Assembly (NCBI GenBank): GCA_019925105.1
Contig: JAHGAU010000005.1
Span: 372,001 to 436,000 of the forward strand
Source of the DNA: Niebla homalea
Lineage: Eukaryota; Ascomycota; Lecanoromycetes; Lecanorales; Ramalinaceae
Direction: 5' to 3'
Length of the DNA: 64,000 nucleotides
Shown piece by piece: positions 10,930 through 22,908 of the stretch. The notes beneath the pieces were generated by a model. The model saw only the letters and a program-made list of their open reading frames with translations. It was not told where the DNA came from and made no database searches. Within the stretch, counting starts at the first letter, position 1. Each line of letters opens with the position of its first letter. A program made the translations under genes and the position numbers.

Positions 10930-11640
10930 GATTGGTTGTCTCCATAATCTAGTCAAGACAGTACTTCGCGATGACCCCAATCAGAGAGCGGAAGAACATA
11001 TCTTCACAAATACCCAAGACAAGGCCTCCATCATACGATGTCTCGGTCGAGCGGATAGAGGCCATGTCCCCGGCGGAAAGCCAGACGATACGCTTTGGAC
11101 CGTAGCAACCCTTGCGGGAGAAATTCTCTGCAAAGCTGGATCTGGAAGGGAATGTGTTATACTCAAGCCTAGCTCGCCTGCCTCCTTCTTTGGCGTAATC
11201 GCAACCTCCTTTCCATCCTCACCATCTTCACCCCCTCCATGCGGGCCAAAACAGTCTCGAATCGATTCCACGCCTGCTGCCTCAGATCGTCGCTCGTTCC
11301 ATCGGGGTACCGGCCGTAATTGGAAGGTCACATCCGGCTGACAAGCACGATTACGCGGCTCGCGTTGTCGACACTGCGTAGCAACGGGACTGCGCCTTGG
11401 AAAAGACCGGTACGACTGCCTTTGTCGAGGACGGAGCCGTTAATTAGGAGAGTGATGGGCTGGGCTGGCGGTGTTGCTGAGGCGATGCGCGCGGTGAGAA
11501 TCAGGTGGAGCGCGTCTGGCGCATCAGGAGGTTGGTGGGGGAGGGAGATACGTGGGGTCTGGGTACTGAGGGCAATGGTGAGGTGTGCGCATGTCCAGCG
11601 GAGTCTCTCGGTGAGGTAAAAGGGTGTTGCGGGTGAATGT
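10930..11640 (-). pseudogene. remnant of a conserved fungal protein, frameshifted
   Basis: The minus strand from about 11640 to 11335 is open without stops for about 100 codons and reads like real protein (for example RLRWTCAHLTIALS and QPITLLINGSVLD), but has no ATG. It stops at 11335, and the adjacent frame then carries 10981-11331, which includes an acidic and basic linker and GELGLSITHSLPDP. I read this as two pieces of one decayed gene. The family is not firmly recognised. A chance open frame in a GC-rich patch is the main alternative. Confidence 0.3.
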
Positions 11641-12182
11641 GCTCTATGGTCCTCGGCTTCTTCCCCATTTCCTTTGCTTGTTGGTACCTTAATAAATGCT
11701 GTTATTGCTTGTGACTTGTCTGTATGAGCTTCCTCGTCCCAGCTGAAAGACGTGAAATTTATGACTTAGGCGAAGCCGAGGTAAAGATGGTGGCAGCCAA
11801 AATGGCGAATGGAAGCTCGAAAGACACGGCGGACCTACGCGAATGTGTTAATACACATGAGAGACTGGGTTGAGAAGATATGGGGAAGAGTAAAGGTAGG
11901 CGCATCGAGCGCAACTTCTCGACTGCGCGAGAATGTACGGTAAGTTTGGGGGAGGATGCTGACAGATTAAGGGATCCATGTCATTGGAGGCAATGATACT
12001 ACTCCAGCGTGCGCAGAGCTTAATCCCAACAGCTTCGTCGCAAGACCATGTTGCCAGATTTGGATTCGTCACAGTCCTACGAAACGCTTATGAAGAGCTT
12101 CATCATGACCAATTGAATGTTCTTGCGTGCTCATTATGATCTTAGCTGCAAGGCTTGTAACTATGCACATAAGCAAGCAAGC
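11641..12182. other. intergenic stretch without a gene
   Basis: No domain, repeat or RNA gene is visible. Only frames under 80 codons occur. Confidence 0.5.
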
Positions 12183-13604
12183 CTAGTCCTTTAGGACCGC
12201 TTCAATAACAGCTTCGGCGTTTTCGGTCATCTGCCAGACATGCACAAGTCTGAGACCTGCAGACTCTAATAGATCAGACCACTGTATCATAGTACGTTCC
12301 ATCCCGGAAAGGAATGTCATCATTACTATATCACTTCCTGCCACAAAAAGTGATGCTTTGGTAGCTGGCACAACGATTTCGTTCAATAAAAGCTTCGAGT
12401 ACCCCTTTTTCATTGCCAAAGCCTGATTTTGGAGTATCTTGCGACAGCTAGCAGTGTCCCAGTCATGGAGTATGTCGCTGAGGTAATACGCCTTGGCTCC
12501 TGTAGTCACGTGTCAGCTCGCCATGTTAGAAAGCTGGGACTACACTGGCCTTTGACAGGTTGTGGATTGAAGAAGTCGTAAGGCATCGGTTCGATGCTAA
12601 TATCTTCATGTGCATCGGCGATGACCTCTGGAAGATCCTGTAGGACAAGACGACCAGCAGTAGTTCCTTTGCGCCTGCTCACATCAAGGAGGTCATGACC
12701 TCGTCCCCCGCCAATGTCCACAAGAAGTACCGCGTTGTCCTCTTTGGAAAGTTCGGCCATCAATCTCTCCTTCAAGGGATACACATCAAGCCAGCATCCT
12801 CGTGCTTTCCGGTGACCTTCCATGAATGTGTTGAATGAACGACCCCGCTCTGGGTTATCCTTGAAATATTCCCACTGCATCTTCCCATGCGTCTCGAAGA
12901 AAGGGCCGTGAGCAGAATCGATTGGCACTTTGTACCCGTGCTTCTTCATGTAATGAGGCAAGTCTGCGAGAATTGGCAGTCCTTCATATGTGCTAGACCG
13001 TGCTCCTTTAGCAATGCTCGTCGGGATGGAATACTCGACATACAAAAGAGCGACACCAGCGGCAATAGCAGGAATCGTCAGTGCATTCGTGATTGGGGTT
13101 TGGGTGTATGTTTGGGGCCCAGTCTCGTTCACGAAGCCTGCCGCGACCAAAGGCCTAAAAAGGCGGGCTGTTCCATCAAGTGAATCAGTAGCAATTGCTT
13201 GCAAGAATAACCATCTGAGCAACTCTCACCTATCAGCAACTCCTCTGAGCCTGTTTCCCTTGCCAGATCTGCTGCTGTCTGCGGTGAAGTTGTCTTTGCC
13301 AAGGCATGAAACCATCCTCTGTCGATCCCGATCTGACTTATGGGAAGATATTGTGACTTCGGGTAGTGCACGCATTTCAGTCTCTGAATCTTCTTATAGC
13401 AATGAGGATCTAGTAAGCACTCACCTGGAACCACAGCTTCTCCACGACATCAGAGGGACTTTCAAGGGCTCCGGAGAGCCTTGTTACTGCTCCCTGCAGT
13501 CGTTTACGAGCTGCATCGTCTTGGAAAATGTCTGACGGCAAGTCCTGAGAGGCTTCTGCAACCTCTTGTATGAGACGATGAACGTTAGAAGCTTCGGACG
13601 ACAT
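12183..13604 (-). CDS. SAM-dependent O-methyltransferase, four exons
   Basis: Exon model 13604-13425, 13332-13230, 13167-12544, 12496-12183, giving 406 aa with all phases closing. The introns of 92 and 62 nt are well supported; the third (47 nt, GTAGTC..GGAG with CTAAC branch) is less certain by a few bases. The order is that of fungal class I O-methyltransferases: an N-terminal winged-helix/dimerisation region (IDRGWFHALAKTT, ARLFRPLVAAGFV), the SAM-binding glycine motif LLVDIGGGRG near residue 240, and the catalytic-base region ILHDWD near residue 312. It would methylate a hydroxyl on a small molecule, often a polyketide or phenolic, in the cytosol. No biosynthetic core enzyme is in the window, so the substrate is unknown. 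It is divergent from the receptor gene at 14541, with about 0.9 kb between them. Confidence 0.88.
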
Positions 13605-14540
13605 TGGTACTGGCGGTTTAGTGGTACTGGCGGTTTAGTGTAGACTATTTGAAAGCAATGGAGATGATTGCGAATTTGAGATGACTGCGGATTTCGGATG
13701 AATTTGAGTAAGCTTGAGGTGCACTAATCCCTCACCGACAAATTTTGCTGACGACTGGGCTGCACGCACCAGAGGCCCCACCAATGTAATGCAACGTTTG
13801 GTTTCATCCGGAATTGAGCCGATCATGTGTGTCGTACATCCACATGCTCATCATCCCACTGAGTGCCCACTGAGTGCCCACTTAGTGCGGGGCCCAATTT
13901 GCATTCATTGTGAGGTCAAGATCAACGTCTTATAGCTACAGTGATGGCTTGCTTGAATGGATATGATATCACCTAACTGTCAGTTGTTCTCAGATTGTTA
14001 TGCGGAGAGCCTCGGCAATGACACCTCATCAATGTTGTGAACAGGTATAGCGCGTCCCTCAGGGGGATGTCACGAGGCATCCGTAGGTCATGACACCCTC
14101 AGGGATATCCGGAGCTTGTCGGCTGTCACGGTGCGGCGCGATAGCCTCATTTGCCTGTGCTTGCTTCTTTGGGATCATTTTGGGCTAAAGACTGTGACCC
14201 TTTGAGTGGGGCACCAAAAAATGCCGCATGACCTCCACATTATTTCCGCCTATCGACAGTCTGAAGGGTGCGTTGATCTGCAGTCTCGAAACCGCACGCC
14301 TGCAGAACGTGTTTCACACACTGAATGCACAATGCATGTACTCTGCATTGGGATCATTGTCATGAAGCGAAAGCGCAACTCTGCGCATGACTGGTGGACC
14401 TTCCTCGCAAAATATCTACGTCATTTGGCGGTCGTACAAGCAGAAACATTGGAAGGGGACTTTCTTTTCGCGGCTTACTTGAAGTGCTTCTCACCTCTCA
14501 GAGATCCCCAATGCTCTGGCTATTCGTGTTATTCTTCAAA
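13605..14540. other. shared upstream region of two divergent genes
   Basis: It lies between the O-methyltransferase (minus) and the rhodopsin-domain receptor (plus). A short direct duplication, GTACTGGCGGTTTAGTG, occurs at 13605-13640, and GAGTGCCCACT repeats occur near 13860-13880. No gene is visible. Confidence 0.5.
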
Positions 14541-15959
14541 ATGTCGAACACTACCATACCACCCCCTCCTGATGGCGATCGTGATCATTCTCACGAGCTG
14601 CTTGCGATCATATGGGTGGAGGCCTTTATTGGGGCTGTTGTGATGGCGGCGAGGGTGTTCACCAAAGCTTACATTGCCCAGAATCTGTGGTGGGAGGATT
14701 TATGGATGATACTTACCTGGGTGCGGATTATACCATTTCGATATATCAAAATTCATGACTGAAATCACTACAGGTTCTTACCCTCGTCTTTCACGGTATC
14801 CAGACAGCTTCAATCCACTCAGGCGTCGCTCGACACATGTACTATCTGAGTCCACAAGAGAAAATAGATGCGCTCAAGTTGATCTGGCTCTCGTTTCCCT
14901 TTGCCATCGCATCCATGGGCATAGGCAAAATTGCGTTCTCCGTTTTCCTTCTTCGCGTTGTTCCGAAGAACAAAAAGAGGATGAGGTGGTTCCTGCACGG
15001 ATACAACGCCTTACTCATTGCCGTTAACATCCCCTTGATTGTCATCACGTACGCCCAGTGCAGTCCTGTGGCCGGTATCTGGGAACCAACGATCAATGCA
15101 AAATGCTGGAACCCCGAAATAGAGGCCTCGTATGCTATCTTCCAAGGATGTACGTGAATATCAAGACTCGCGGAATCGTACTCGGATTGCTGATGACCCA
15201 TGTAGCTTATGGAGCTTTTTCAGATCTGATCCTCGCCCTCTTCCCAGTCACCATGATCTGGCATCTACAAGTGCCTCTGAAGACCAGATTGCTCCTCATG
15301 AGTCTCATGTGCCTCGGCGTATTGTAAGCTTACACTCACCTTGCTGGCCTTCATCGAGCTGAGCTCGGCCTGCAGTGCCGCCATCTGTGCTGCTGTGAAG
15401 ACTGTCTACCTACGAAATCTGAAAGCCAGGGCCGATTTCACTTGTGCGTCTCACGCTTTCTCCGCCGTCTCGCGGCAACATGTTCATACTTACAATGGCC
15501 TAGGGCAAACTCAGTACCTCTTCATCTGGAGCAAGTAAGCAGAAGGTCCACAAGAAAAGGTATGCGTGCTTTTAGCTAATGGGTCATTGAAGCAATGAGA
15601 TTTACCTCATCATCATTGCCGCCACCGTGCCAACGCTGCGGCCTCTCTTTCGTTGGGCGACCAGTAAAAGTTATCGACAATCCAAGTATGACGAACATCA
15701 TCACCGCGGTCCCAACTCTCATCGTATGTCCCGGCTCCGATCGATATCCCCTTCAGCAAACAACCGCATTCAGACGGATGTAGTACATGGGAAGAGAAAC
15801 AGTGATAGCGAGATACTGAACAACCCTGAAGCAATACAGAAGACTACTGATGTCGACATATCTTTCGATGATGGAATGAGTAAGGGGAGCAAGCCCGGCA
15901 GGGCTTTCACCTTTTTTGAGGATGATGGAAAGCCCGTCCGCCCTGAGGACAGGGTCTGA
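14541..15959 (+). CDS. Pth11-like rhodopsin-domain membrane receptor, six exons
   Basis: Exons 14541-14720, 14774-15149, 15206-15323, 15376-15443, 15504-15534 and 15593-15959 give 379 aa; all five introns (52-60 nt) are GT-AG and every phase closes. ATG 14541 sits in CAAAATGTC. The protein has an extracellular N-terminus, seven hydrophobic segments and a long polar C-tail (about 110 residues). Family hallmarks of the fungal rhodopsin domain are visible: WWEDLWMI after TM2, YLSPQEKI, CSPVAGIWEP before TM4, and the DFTWQTQYLFIWSNNEIYLIII stretch split by introns before the last helix, followed by RPLF. Such proteins act at the plasma membrane in surface or host sensing. The ligand is unknown. 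It looks intact. Confidence 0.9.
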
Positions 15960-16555
15960 TGTGGTAACGTCTCGCTTCCACATTCTTCACTGAGCGGCCG
16001 TTCGACAATGGTCACAGTTGGAAGTTGACAATCATGCGGTGGACGTCCGCCCAAGTAGCATACTGAGAGTGCTTCAGCAAGTGACGCATTTAAAACTCCA
16101 GGCCCTGGTATGTTGCCACAATTAAATAGCCTGACGATCATGGCGAGCGATGTAGGCCATATTGATGGTGTTAGACGAAATCGATCTAGCGTCACACTCA
16201 AAAATACATCACATTCATGCTGGAAGGGTTGCCTCCACCCCCAAAGTCAAAAAGGCGCCAACTCGATGATTCGTGTCATTGCACGTTTCCTCAATGACCC
16301 ATCCTTCTTTGCGGGTGAGACGAGCTCGCTCATTCTCCTTGCATTCTTGCACCTTGTGCTTCATCCCCTCATGATCTGTCTCCCATTGGAGGGTATAGTT
16401 CAGCTGCTAGCTAATTTGTCGATTATGCGGAGTTCTCGGCTAAGCACATCATCAAGGTCTTTGCGAGGGAACTCAGAGATTTCCTTGGGCCAGCTCACCC
16501 AAATCCCTGAATTCTTCGTGCTATCTTCGCACTTATTGCCCTTCACCGGTTCTTT
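15960..16555. other. intergenic stretch without a gene
   Basis: The region between two convergent genes or remnants. Short frames here cannot be joined to anything convincing. Confidence 0.4.
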
Positions 16556-17063
16556 TCAAATTGGATCCCCCCTATCCGGCTTCCACGAATCCATACTATC
16601 CACCTGAAACGTATACACGTCATCCTCATTCTTTGTGCCAGTATGTCCGCGCACAAGATTATCGGCTGCCCTCGTCCCACGACCCGAGGAGGAGAGGGCC
16701 GTGGTATAGGCATGGCCCGTGTCCCATAAGCTGGAAGGCATAGGTTGGTTGTTTATGGGGGTCGCAAGGTTGTTGAGATTCATGTTAACAATGTTCATAA
16801 TGGACCTATTTACGGCGGGTTGCTGACGTACGATGGTGAGCTTTTTCGGAGAGGTAACCTTTGGCGGCTTTTGGGTGGAACGATTGCGTGAAATCGAGAT
16901 CGGTAATAACTTCGGCGTCCTCGTCAGTGTTGCATTCCCAGGCGAATGCTTCGTCATCTTCGTGCTTCGGGTCCGTGCCACATGTGTTGGCGTTGTATTT
17001 GTCAAAGTAGTCTGCCGTTCCCACTTGCTCGCTGCCCTTTCGTTTACCCCACACACCGAACAT
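16556..17063 (-). pseudogene. broken C-terminal tail of a membrane receptor or other fungal protein
   Basis: One minus frame starting at 17063 reads VWGKRKGSEQ...DYFDKYN...ECNTDEDAEVITDL and then stops. The overlapping frame contains the continuation, KPPKVTSPKKLTIVRQ..AVNRSIMNIVN, to a stop at 16556. Read across a one-base shift near 16870, the product looks like the polar cytosolic tail of fungal rhodopsin-domain receptors. No seven-helix part is found upstream (17064-17400). It may be the relic of a second receptor copy, or an unrelated orphan with a sequencing error. Confidence 0.35.
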
Positions 17064-17911
17064 CCAGGTACTCAGGTGTTGTGAAACTTTGTTCTCGTCT
17101 ACAGGATGCTGTATACTACGTCTGCTTCCACCGTTTCAATGCATCCAAGCTACTTTGACTCGGACTACATCTGGATCGCTACTTATGCGCATTCCCACCT
17201 CAGGGGTATGACGTACCGAACTTCTGGATATCATGCTCGATTCAGGGCTGCAAATATGGCGAAAAATCTTGCGGGCAGTTTCCAGCATGCACACAGTAAG
17301 TTTAGTCCTACTCGCGCCTCCCATTCCTGCGTCCCCACCCTCAGCCCGATGATGGTCTCTGAAGCGATATCAACGCAATTCTCTACGAGTGACCGCTAGC
17401 GCCCGATTGATATAACATAGCCGAACTTCGCTGCTGCACGGCGCTATACGCAAAAACTTGAGAGACGAGGGGGAAAATTGAAGAGATCCATCGACGGTTG
17501 CAACATGAGAGATGGTGGCAACGACCGGGTAAAGCTGTTCAAGTCTGGTCATCTGTCGCTGCAGTCACTCTTGCCATTTTGCAACCCCTAGACCTTACTC
17601 ACGTTGCAATGACTTATTAAGAACATACGTTCCGCATCACACATTACCACGTGCTTCACTAAGTTTCAGGGATCTGGCGGGTCGGGAAGCGGCAAGACCT
17701 TAAATCCCGGGCTTAGACTGAAAGAAACTTTTATACCAGGTCCAACGCTGGACGAGGTGGATGGCCGGATCAGGTATGGTGCGATGCAAGTGTCATCATC
17801 GCGTCGTGGTGGTGGTGACGGAGGCCTCGACTCGTTCGGGCATGACTCTACCAGTTCCTGGGGCCTCACTCCAAGTATTATTTGTCTGACTAGAATGATC
17901 TAATATTTGAT
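17064..17911. other. intergenic stretch without a gene
   Basis: Downstream of the minus-strand ankyrin gene. Nothing supportable is seen. Confidence 0.5.
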
Positions 17912-20900
17912 TCACCACATGCAGATGCCCATGTGATGCCGCACCCTCAAGACCGCTCTTGAGATTACTCGGCGCATTATCCCGGCTCTAGGGAGGAAAC
18001 CAAGGCTCTCGTATTCGCTTTTTAGGCCAACATCTTCCATTTCGACTCCGTACATGAGAGTGTCAGGTGTGTCAAGGTGGCTCAGCAGCAAGCTGATTAC
18101 GGCAGCATGGCCGTTCGCAGCGGCTGCACTGAGCGCCGTTGCGCGGTAAGGCTGTATCATCGCAAGCTCGGAGACCACCTCTCCTTGAAGGAACGAATGG
18201 GTTCGATGATGTTGAGTGGACTTCATTTCTTGTCTCCGACTTGGAGAGGTATCCCGAAGAAGCTCTGGTGCCGTTGGTAATTCTTCTGCATTGTTGAATC
18301 GTCCCAGTGGTGCCAGTAGCTCTTCCAGTATGAAACCCTTGTCAAGCAGCAGACTAACAATGTCCTCATGGCCCCCTTCGGACGCCGCGTGGATCGCATC
18401 ATGGGAGAATCCAGCTCGATATACGTCAGCGCCGGCCTCGAGCAGAATCACCACTATCTCCAGGTGTCCACGGTAAGCAGCAGCCTGAAGCGCAGTTCCG
18501 TAAAGCCCGCTTTCAGCGTTTACGTCTACGTCGTGACTCAGCAAACGTCTGATGATCGCTTCGTGACCTGTCATAGCTGCTGCTTGTAAGGGCTCGCAAT
18601 AATATTCTGGACTGTGGATACCTGCACCAAGACTGGGGAGAAGATCAACGGTAGAGTCATGGTGCAAGTTCAAAGGAACATGCAGTGAAAAGCGGACTGC
18701 CATCAAGGGCTACAATCGAGTTGAATTCTTTTGCCATGTCATGTTCGCGTGGCATCTCCTTTGAGTATCCACCAATTACATGGATCCATTCCACGAAATT
18801 GATGGAGACGCCACATTCATCAAAGACAAATTCAAGTAATCGTGCTGTGAGTGGGGCGTTGTCTCTATCATCGATAGCAATCCCGCAGTGCTCTGCCCAA
18901 TAGACTGCACTGTAAGATTCAAGAGTGTCTTGAGGGCATGCCGCAAGGCTGATACCTGGCGGAAACCCCTTCATACAGATTTTCAAACAGCATCGTGCAG
19001 CTACTGTATTAACGTTATGCCGTGAGAATTCAAGTTTCGTCTCGAGAAAGTCTTGAAAGGACGTGTGCACAAAGCGTAGCACGTTCAGTTCAGAGTCGAG
19101 AGCGATCAGATTGCGACACAAGTCCAATACTTTAGGCACAGTCATCTGTTCTTTGACCTGTGAATCCGTGTTGCCCATCACTTGCATCAGTGCATCTGGG
19201 CACAAAGACTTTTGCGCACACAGAAGGAAGGAGAAGACATGTCTTGTGTAGTCTCGGGCGTATGGGCCTGATGTCTGTATTTGGGTGAAGCTGTCTTCGT
19301 AGAGGTCGCTCAGGGTATCATTTGGCAACGCTGTCATTGCGTTCCTGACATCAGCTTCAGCCTTCATCCGTGAGAGGCTCTCGATTTGTCGGGTGACCCA
19401 AATGAACCTATAATGTCAGGTCATTGAGGATGAATTGTAGTGCGAGGAAGCTTACATTTCTTCTGCTCCAGCTATTAGTACATCTATCAGGTCTTGTACG
19501 AGATCATGTGAGACCCTCCCATTAAGCAATCTACGTGTCTTGACAGCGGCAAAGACTTCTTGACGCACAAAGTCATCCATGTCTTTGCGAGTCTGATCCC
19601 GGTGGACTCTTATAGCCATCGCATCTGGCATCAACGCAAATATGTTGCTATCGTCTCGGCTAGTCACAAAGACTTTGACAACATTCAATGACTCATGGAC
19701 GATCTGTGTCAGAGCAGTCAAGAGGACAAGCCTCAAAGTGGGCTCCACCTCATCTACGGCGTCGAGCACTATGATTGCTGGGTTGGCGGCTGTGGTGTCA
19801 AGGATGAATCGTATGCACTCGGTCGTCTCCAGTCTTGCGACATCAAAACCATCTAGCCTTGCCCATGCTTGACGGTTTTCATACTCTCGTACAATCCGCT
19901 CATGGATTGTAGATGACTCTCCATCCATAATGGTCAATTGCCTCAAGATGCATCTTAAAATTTCATCTGGACGGCTACGTTCAGTCTCGGCCTGACATCT
20001 TGCGCAGTAGAAGTACGCCATAGGAGCTGGCGATGACCGTCCAGAACATTCATCTAGAAAGGAGTCAACCACGGCGGAAGCCTGAGTATAACACTGAGTC
20101 AGCATCCCTTTCTCAGGTAAATAGTGGAGTTGCTATTGCTTTATCGGAGACAAAACTTCCGAAACGCTGGCAATAATGGAAAAATCGTCCTGATATTCTA
20201 CTTACTAATAGAGTTTTGCCTGATCCCATGATCCCTTGTAATAGCATCATGCCAGATGAACTAGCATTCCTCCAATTCAGATAATGACCATGCTTCAGTA
20301 ACCATTGTCCCGAACCAGGAATCCTGTCTTTCGAACGAGATTTGTGATGACTTGGGTATGGCACTCTGGAGAGCCAATGTAGCAAATCGAGGCGCTGATT
20401 GTCTTTCAGGATTCGCGTCGATATTCTGGACTGGTCCACCAAGCGTCTGATGGGCTCTTCAAGCGACTTGAGAAGGTCATTCGTGTCACCAACTGTTCTT
20501 GCTGTATTAATGTGCAGGTCCATGGAGAGAGCATTCGCAAGCTTCCATATTTGGCTATCAAGAACGCTGATTTTCGCGAAGGGATCATCCGCGGAGACTT
20601 TCACCAGACTCATAGCCAGGCGCACTATCTCGGTAAGCATAGGATACTGTATGAGCGCAGGATTACCCTAACTCTTTGTGGGTTTTTGAAAGTATCTCTT
20701 TGCTTGTGCGAGAAACGTCAGTGTCTCGGCATAGAGTCTCACAATCATGTTTGTGAGCTTATCGCTTGCTGTGGAGTGACGCTCTAAGCATAGCTCTTCC
20801 AGTATTGCGTATCGAGTGATGAGATGCGACACAGATTCTAGGTTTTCAGTCATGTCACAAAACACGTTCTTCTCGTTTACAGCCATCTGAACAAATTAAC

Positions 20901-21228
20901 ATCAGACACAGTGGTCTCTGGACCCTGATCTCACCTGTAATATGAAACGAATTGCTGCCCAGACAGGCGCAGCGTGATTGAGATCATATTGCGCAGCGAC
21001 ATCGCCAACCTTGATGAATTTCTGGACCCAGCAGATGACCTTCTCAATAACATCTCGCAGTATGATGGTTTCACCTTTACGATTTTTGAGCATCCAACAC
21101 TTTCTTATGCAAAGCTCTCGTTTCGCCTGTGCCTGCTCAAGAGTCTTGAGCAGTACGTCACGGTAGTTGGCTATTTCAAAACTGAAACACTTCCTGAGGT
21201 CCTCATCTAAGGACTCTAGTGCCGTGCC
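17912..21228 (-). pseudogene. NACHT-ankyrin STAND (NLR-like) receptor with an apparent frameshift
   Basis: Exons: open from about 21228 to 20935, then 20886-20673, 20624-20206, 20081-19456 and 19407 onward. The introns of 48, 48, 124 and 48 nt close in phase. Domains in order: an N-terminal helical domain of the DUF7708 type (KVGDVAAQYDLNHAAPVWAAIRF), a NACHT NTPase with Walker A GIMGSGKT and Walker B IIVLDAVDEVEP, the post-NACHT motif EEMFIWVTRQIESL, then ankyrin repeats (LQAAAMTGHEAIIRRLLSHD and others). In the last exon the frame ends at 18657, while the next frame, overlapping from 18706, carries the logical continuation of the first ankyrin repeat. One extra base near 18665 explains this. 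No ATG is resolved at the 5' end. Either the gene is recently inactivated (NTPase without sensor) or the assembly has an error. Known relatives are sensors that trigger cell death or defence. Confidence 0.75.
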
Positions 21229-22908
21229 TCATAGATCATGCGGCGAGCTTTGCCTACGAGTGATGGGGTGTACTGTAGATGTAGGCATACCGTCAGACAG
21301 CGTTGTTCATGATGCGGTCTTGAAAGACATTGTTGGGATGAGGTGGGCGAAGATGATTGCGAGACAAGATGGGAACCGACGGGTGGATTTTCGGATGCCA
21401 GGCAACTTGAAGTAGTGCATTGCTCTAGCGAAGAATACTCAGCTGGCCTGTTGAAGCTTGTTAAGAATGGATGGTGAATTTTGGAAGATGGAGGGAGCTG
21501 AGACGAGGCTGTATGATTGCAACCCCGCCCCCACCACGTAAGCAACCATGAGGTCATCAGCAATTTTGGAGATGTCCACCAAAATCTGAGATCTTGCAAC
21601 TCCCCGAATGCTGCATATTGGCAGCCTCTTACCGACCGCCATCACGCTCGCCTTTACTTTCCCACATTATCAGAATTGACGATCCAAGTGCCCCTCCGAA
21701 AGTACTGAAGCTTTTGTAGCCATCGAAATCTGTGATTTATTGATTCCAAGGTCGCTCATCGCACTAGATCATTCGGGCCCATCCACTTGACGTCGTAAAT
21801 CCACTGCAAATTTTCTGCCACAAGGGCAGCTACGCCTAGCATGACCCATCATTCAGCTAAAGTGGGAGCCGCTCAGCCTCATTGGGAAGAATCTTTCTGC
21901 AAACGCTTCAGATTTTTACACGTAGGCTGTCGAACTGTGGCTTACACGTAGAACGCGTAGTATATGATGGACGGTGGGAACGTCGTGTGATGGGAAGAAA
22001 GTACGATTATGAATGGCTTCATGTGACTCCCAAACCTGCACAATTACCACTGGGTACAACCAGTCACCCTTGACTGGAATCCGCGTATGCTACTTCGATA
22101 GTGTAGAATTGAGCGGAGGTGTATCAGGGCTGGAGAAGAGTTGCCGGGCTTGAGAAGCAAAGGTGCGTAATTCGTTTAGACCTGCAACTCGACCATTGGC
22201 CTTCCATGTTGGGCTGATCCTGCAAACGCTCCAATGCCAAACAATCCCTCTTCCAGCTTCCACCATTAGAAGCGGCTCACGCTACCGCGTTCACTCTTTC
22301 AAATATGAACCCAGGAATGTCTTCAAACCAAGGCCTGGACAATGGATCTGGTCTGTATCGACTGACAGAAACTTGAAACGATATTGCCCTTAGGGTGCCT
22401 CGCCCTACCCACGTAGTACTACCGGCTACGGCGTCGAAAACGTCATTGGTGAGGCCCAGGGCTAAGAGAGACCCCTCTGAACAAGCAAGAGACGCGGGGC
22501 AATGATAAAGCTATACATGTATCAGAATACCCTCAGAAACGAGTGAGAGGGTGAATAGACCCAAAAATCCATCTTCGCAAATCCCTAGGGGTGAGATGAA
22601 GAACTCAGGGGATTCGGGTAAGCAAGCTCATATAGGTATCCTTGTTTTCCCACCTTGTCGGTGGGGACTCGCTATTCAGGGACTAAGTGTCGTAGGGAGT
22701 TTAGGGATATCCGTGCGAAGTCCGACATCCGACGAATTGGCAAGTAGCTGAGGTACATTCTATTGCCTTACTTTCACCATCCTGTGTACTACTTGTTAGA
22801 ACAACCACACCAGGGGATGCTTCAACACGATCAATGCTCGAAGACGAGCTCTTCAGGCGGCATGGTATCGCTACCTACCCCTTATGGTGCAGGTCTGCTC
22901 CGACTCGT
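21229..22908. other. intergenic stretch without a gene
   Basis: Only short frames occur. Positions 22390-22720 have an uneven, purine-rich run with several GAGGG/CCCT elements and may be old repeat debris, but no terminal repeats or reverse-transcriptase motifs are visible. Confidence 0.4.

Noticed and set aside
22390..22720. Possible retroelement LTR
   Set aside because: No terminal repeats, primer-binding site or polymerase motifs seen.
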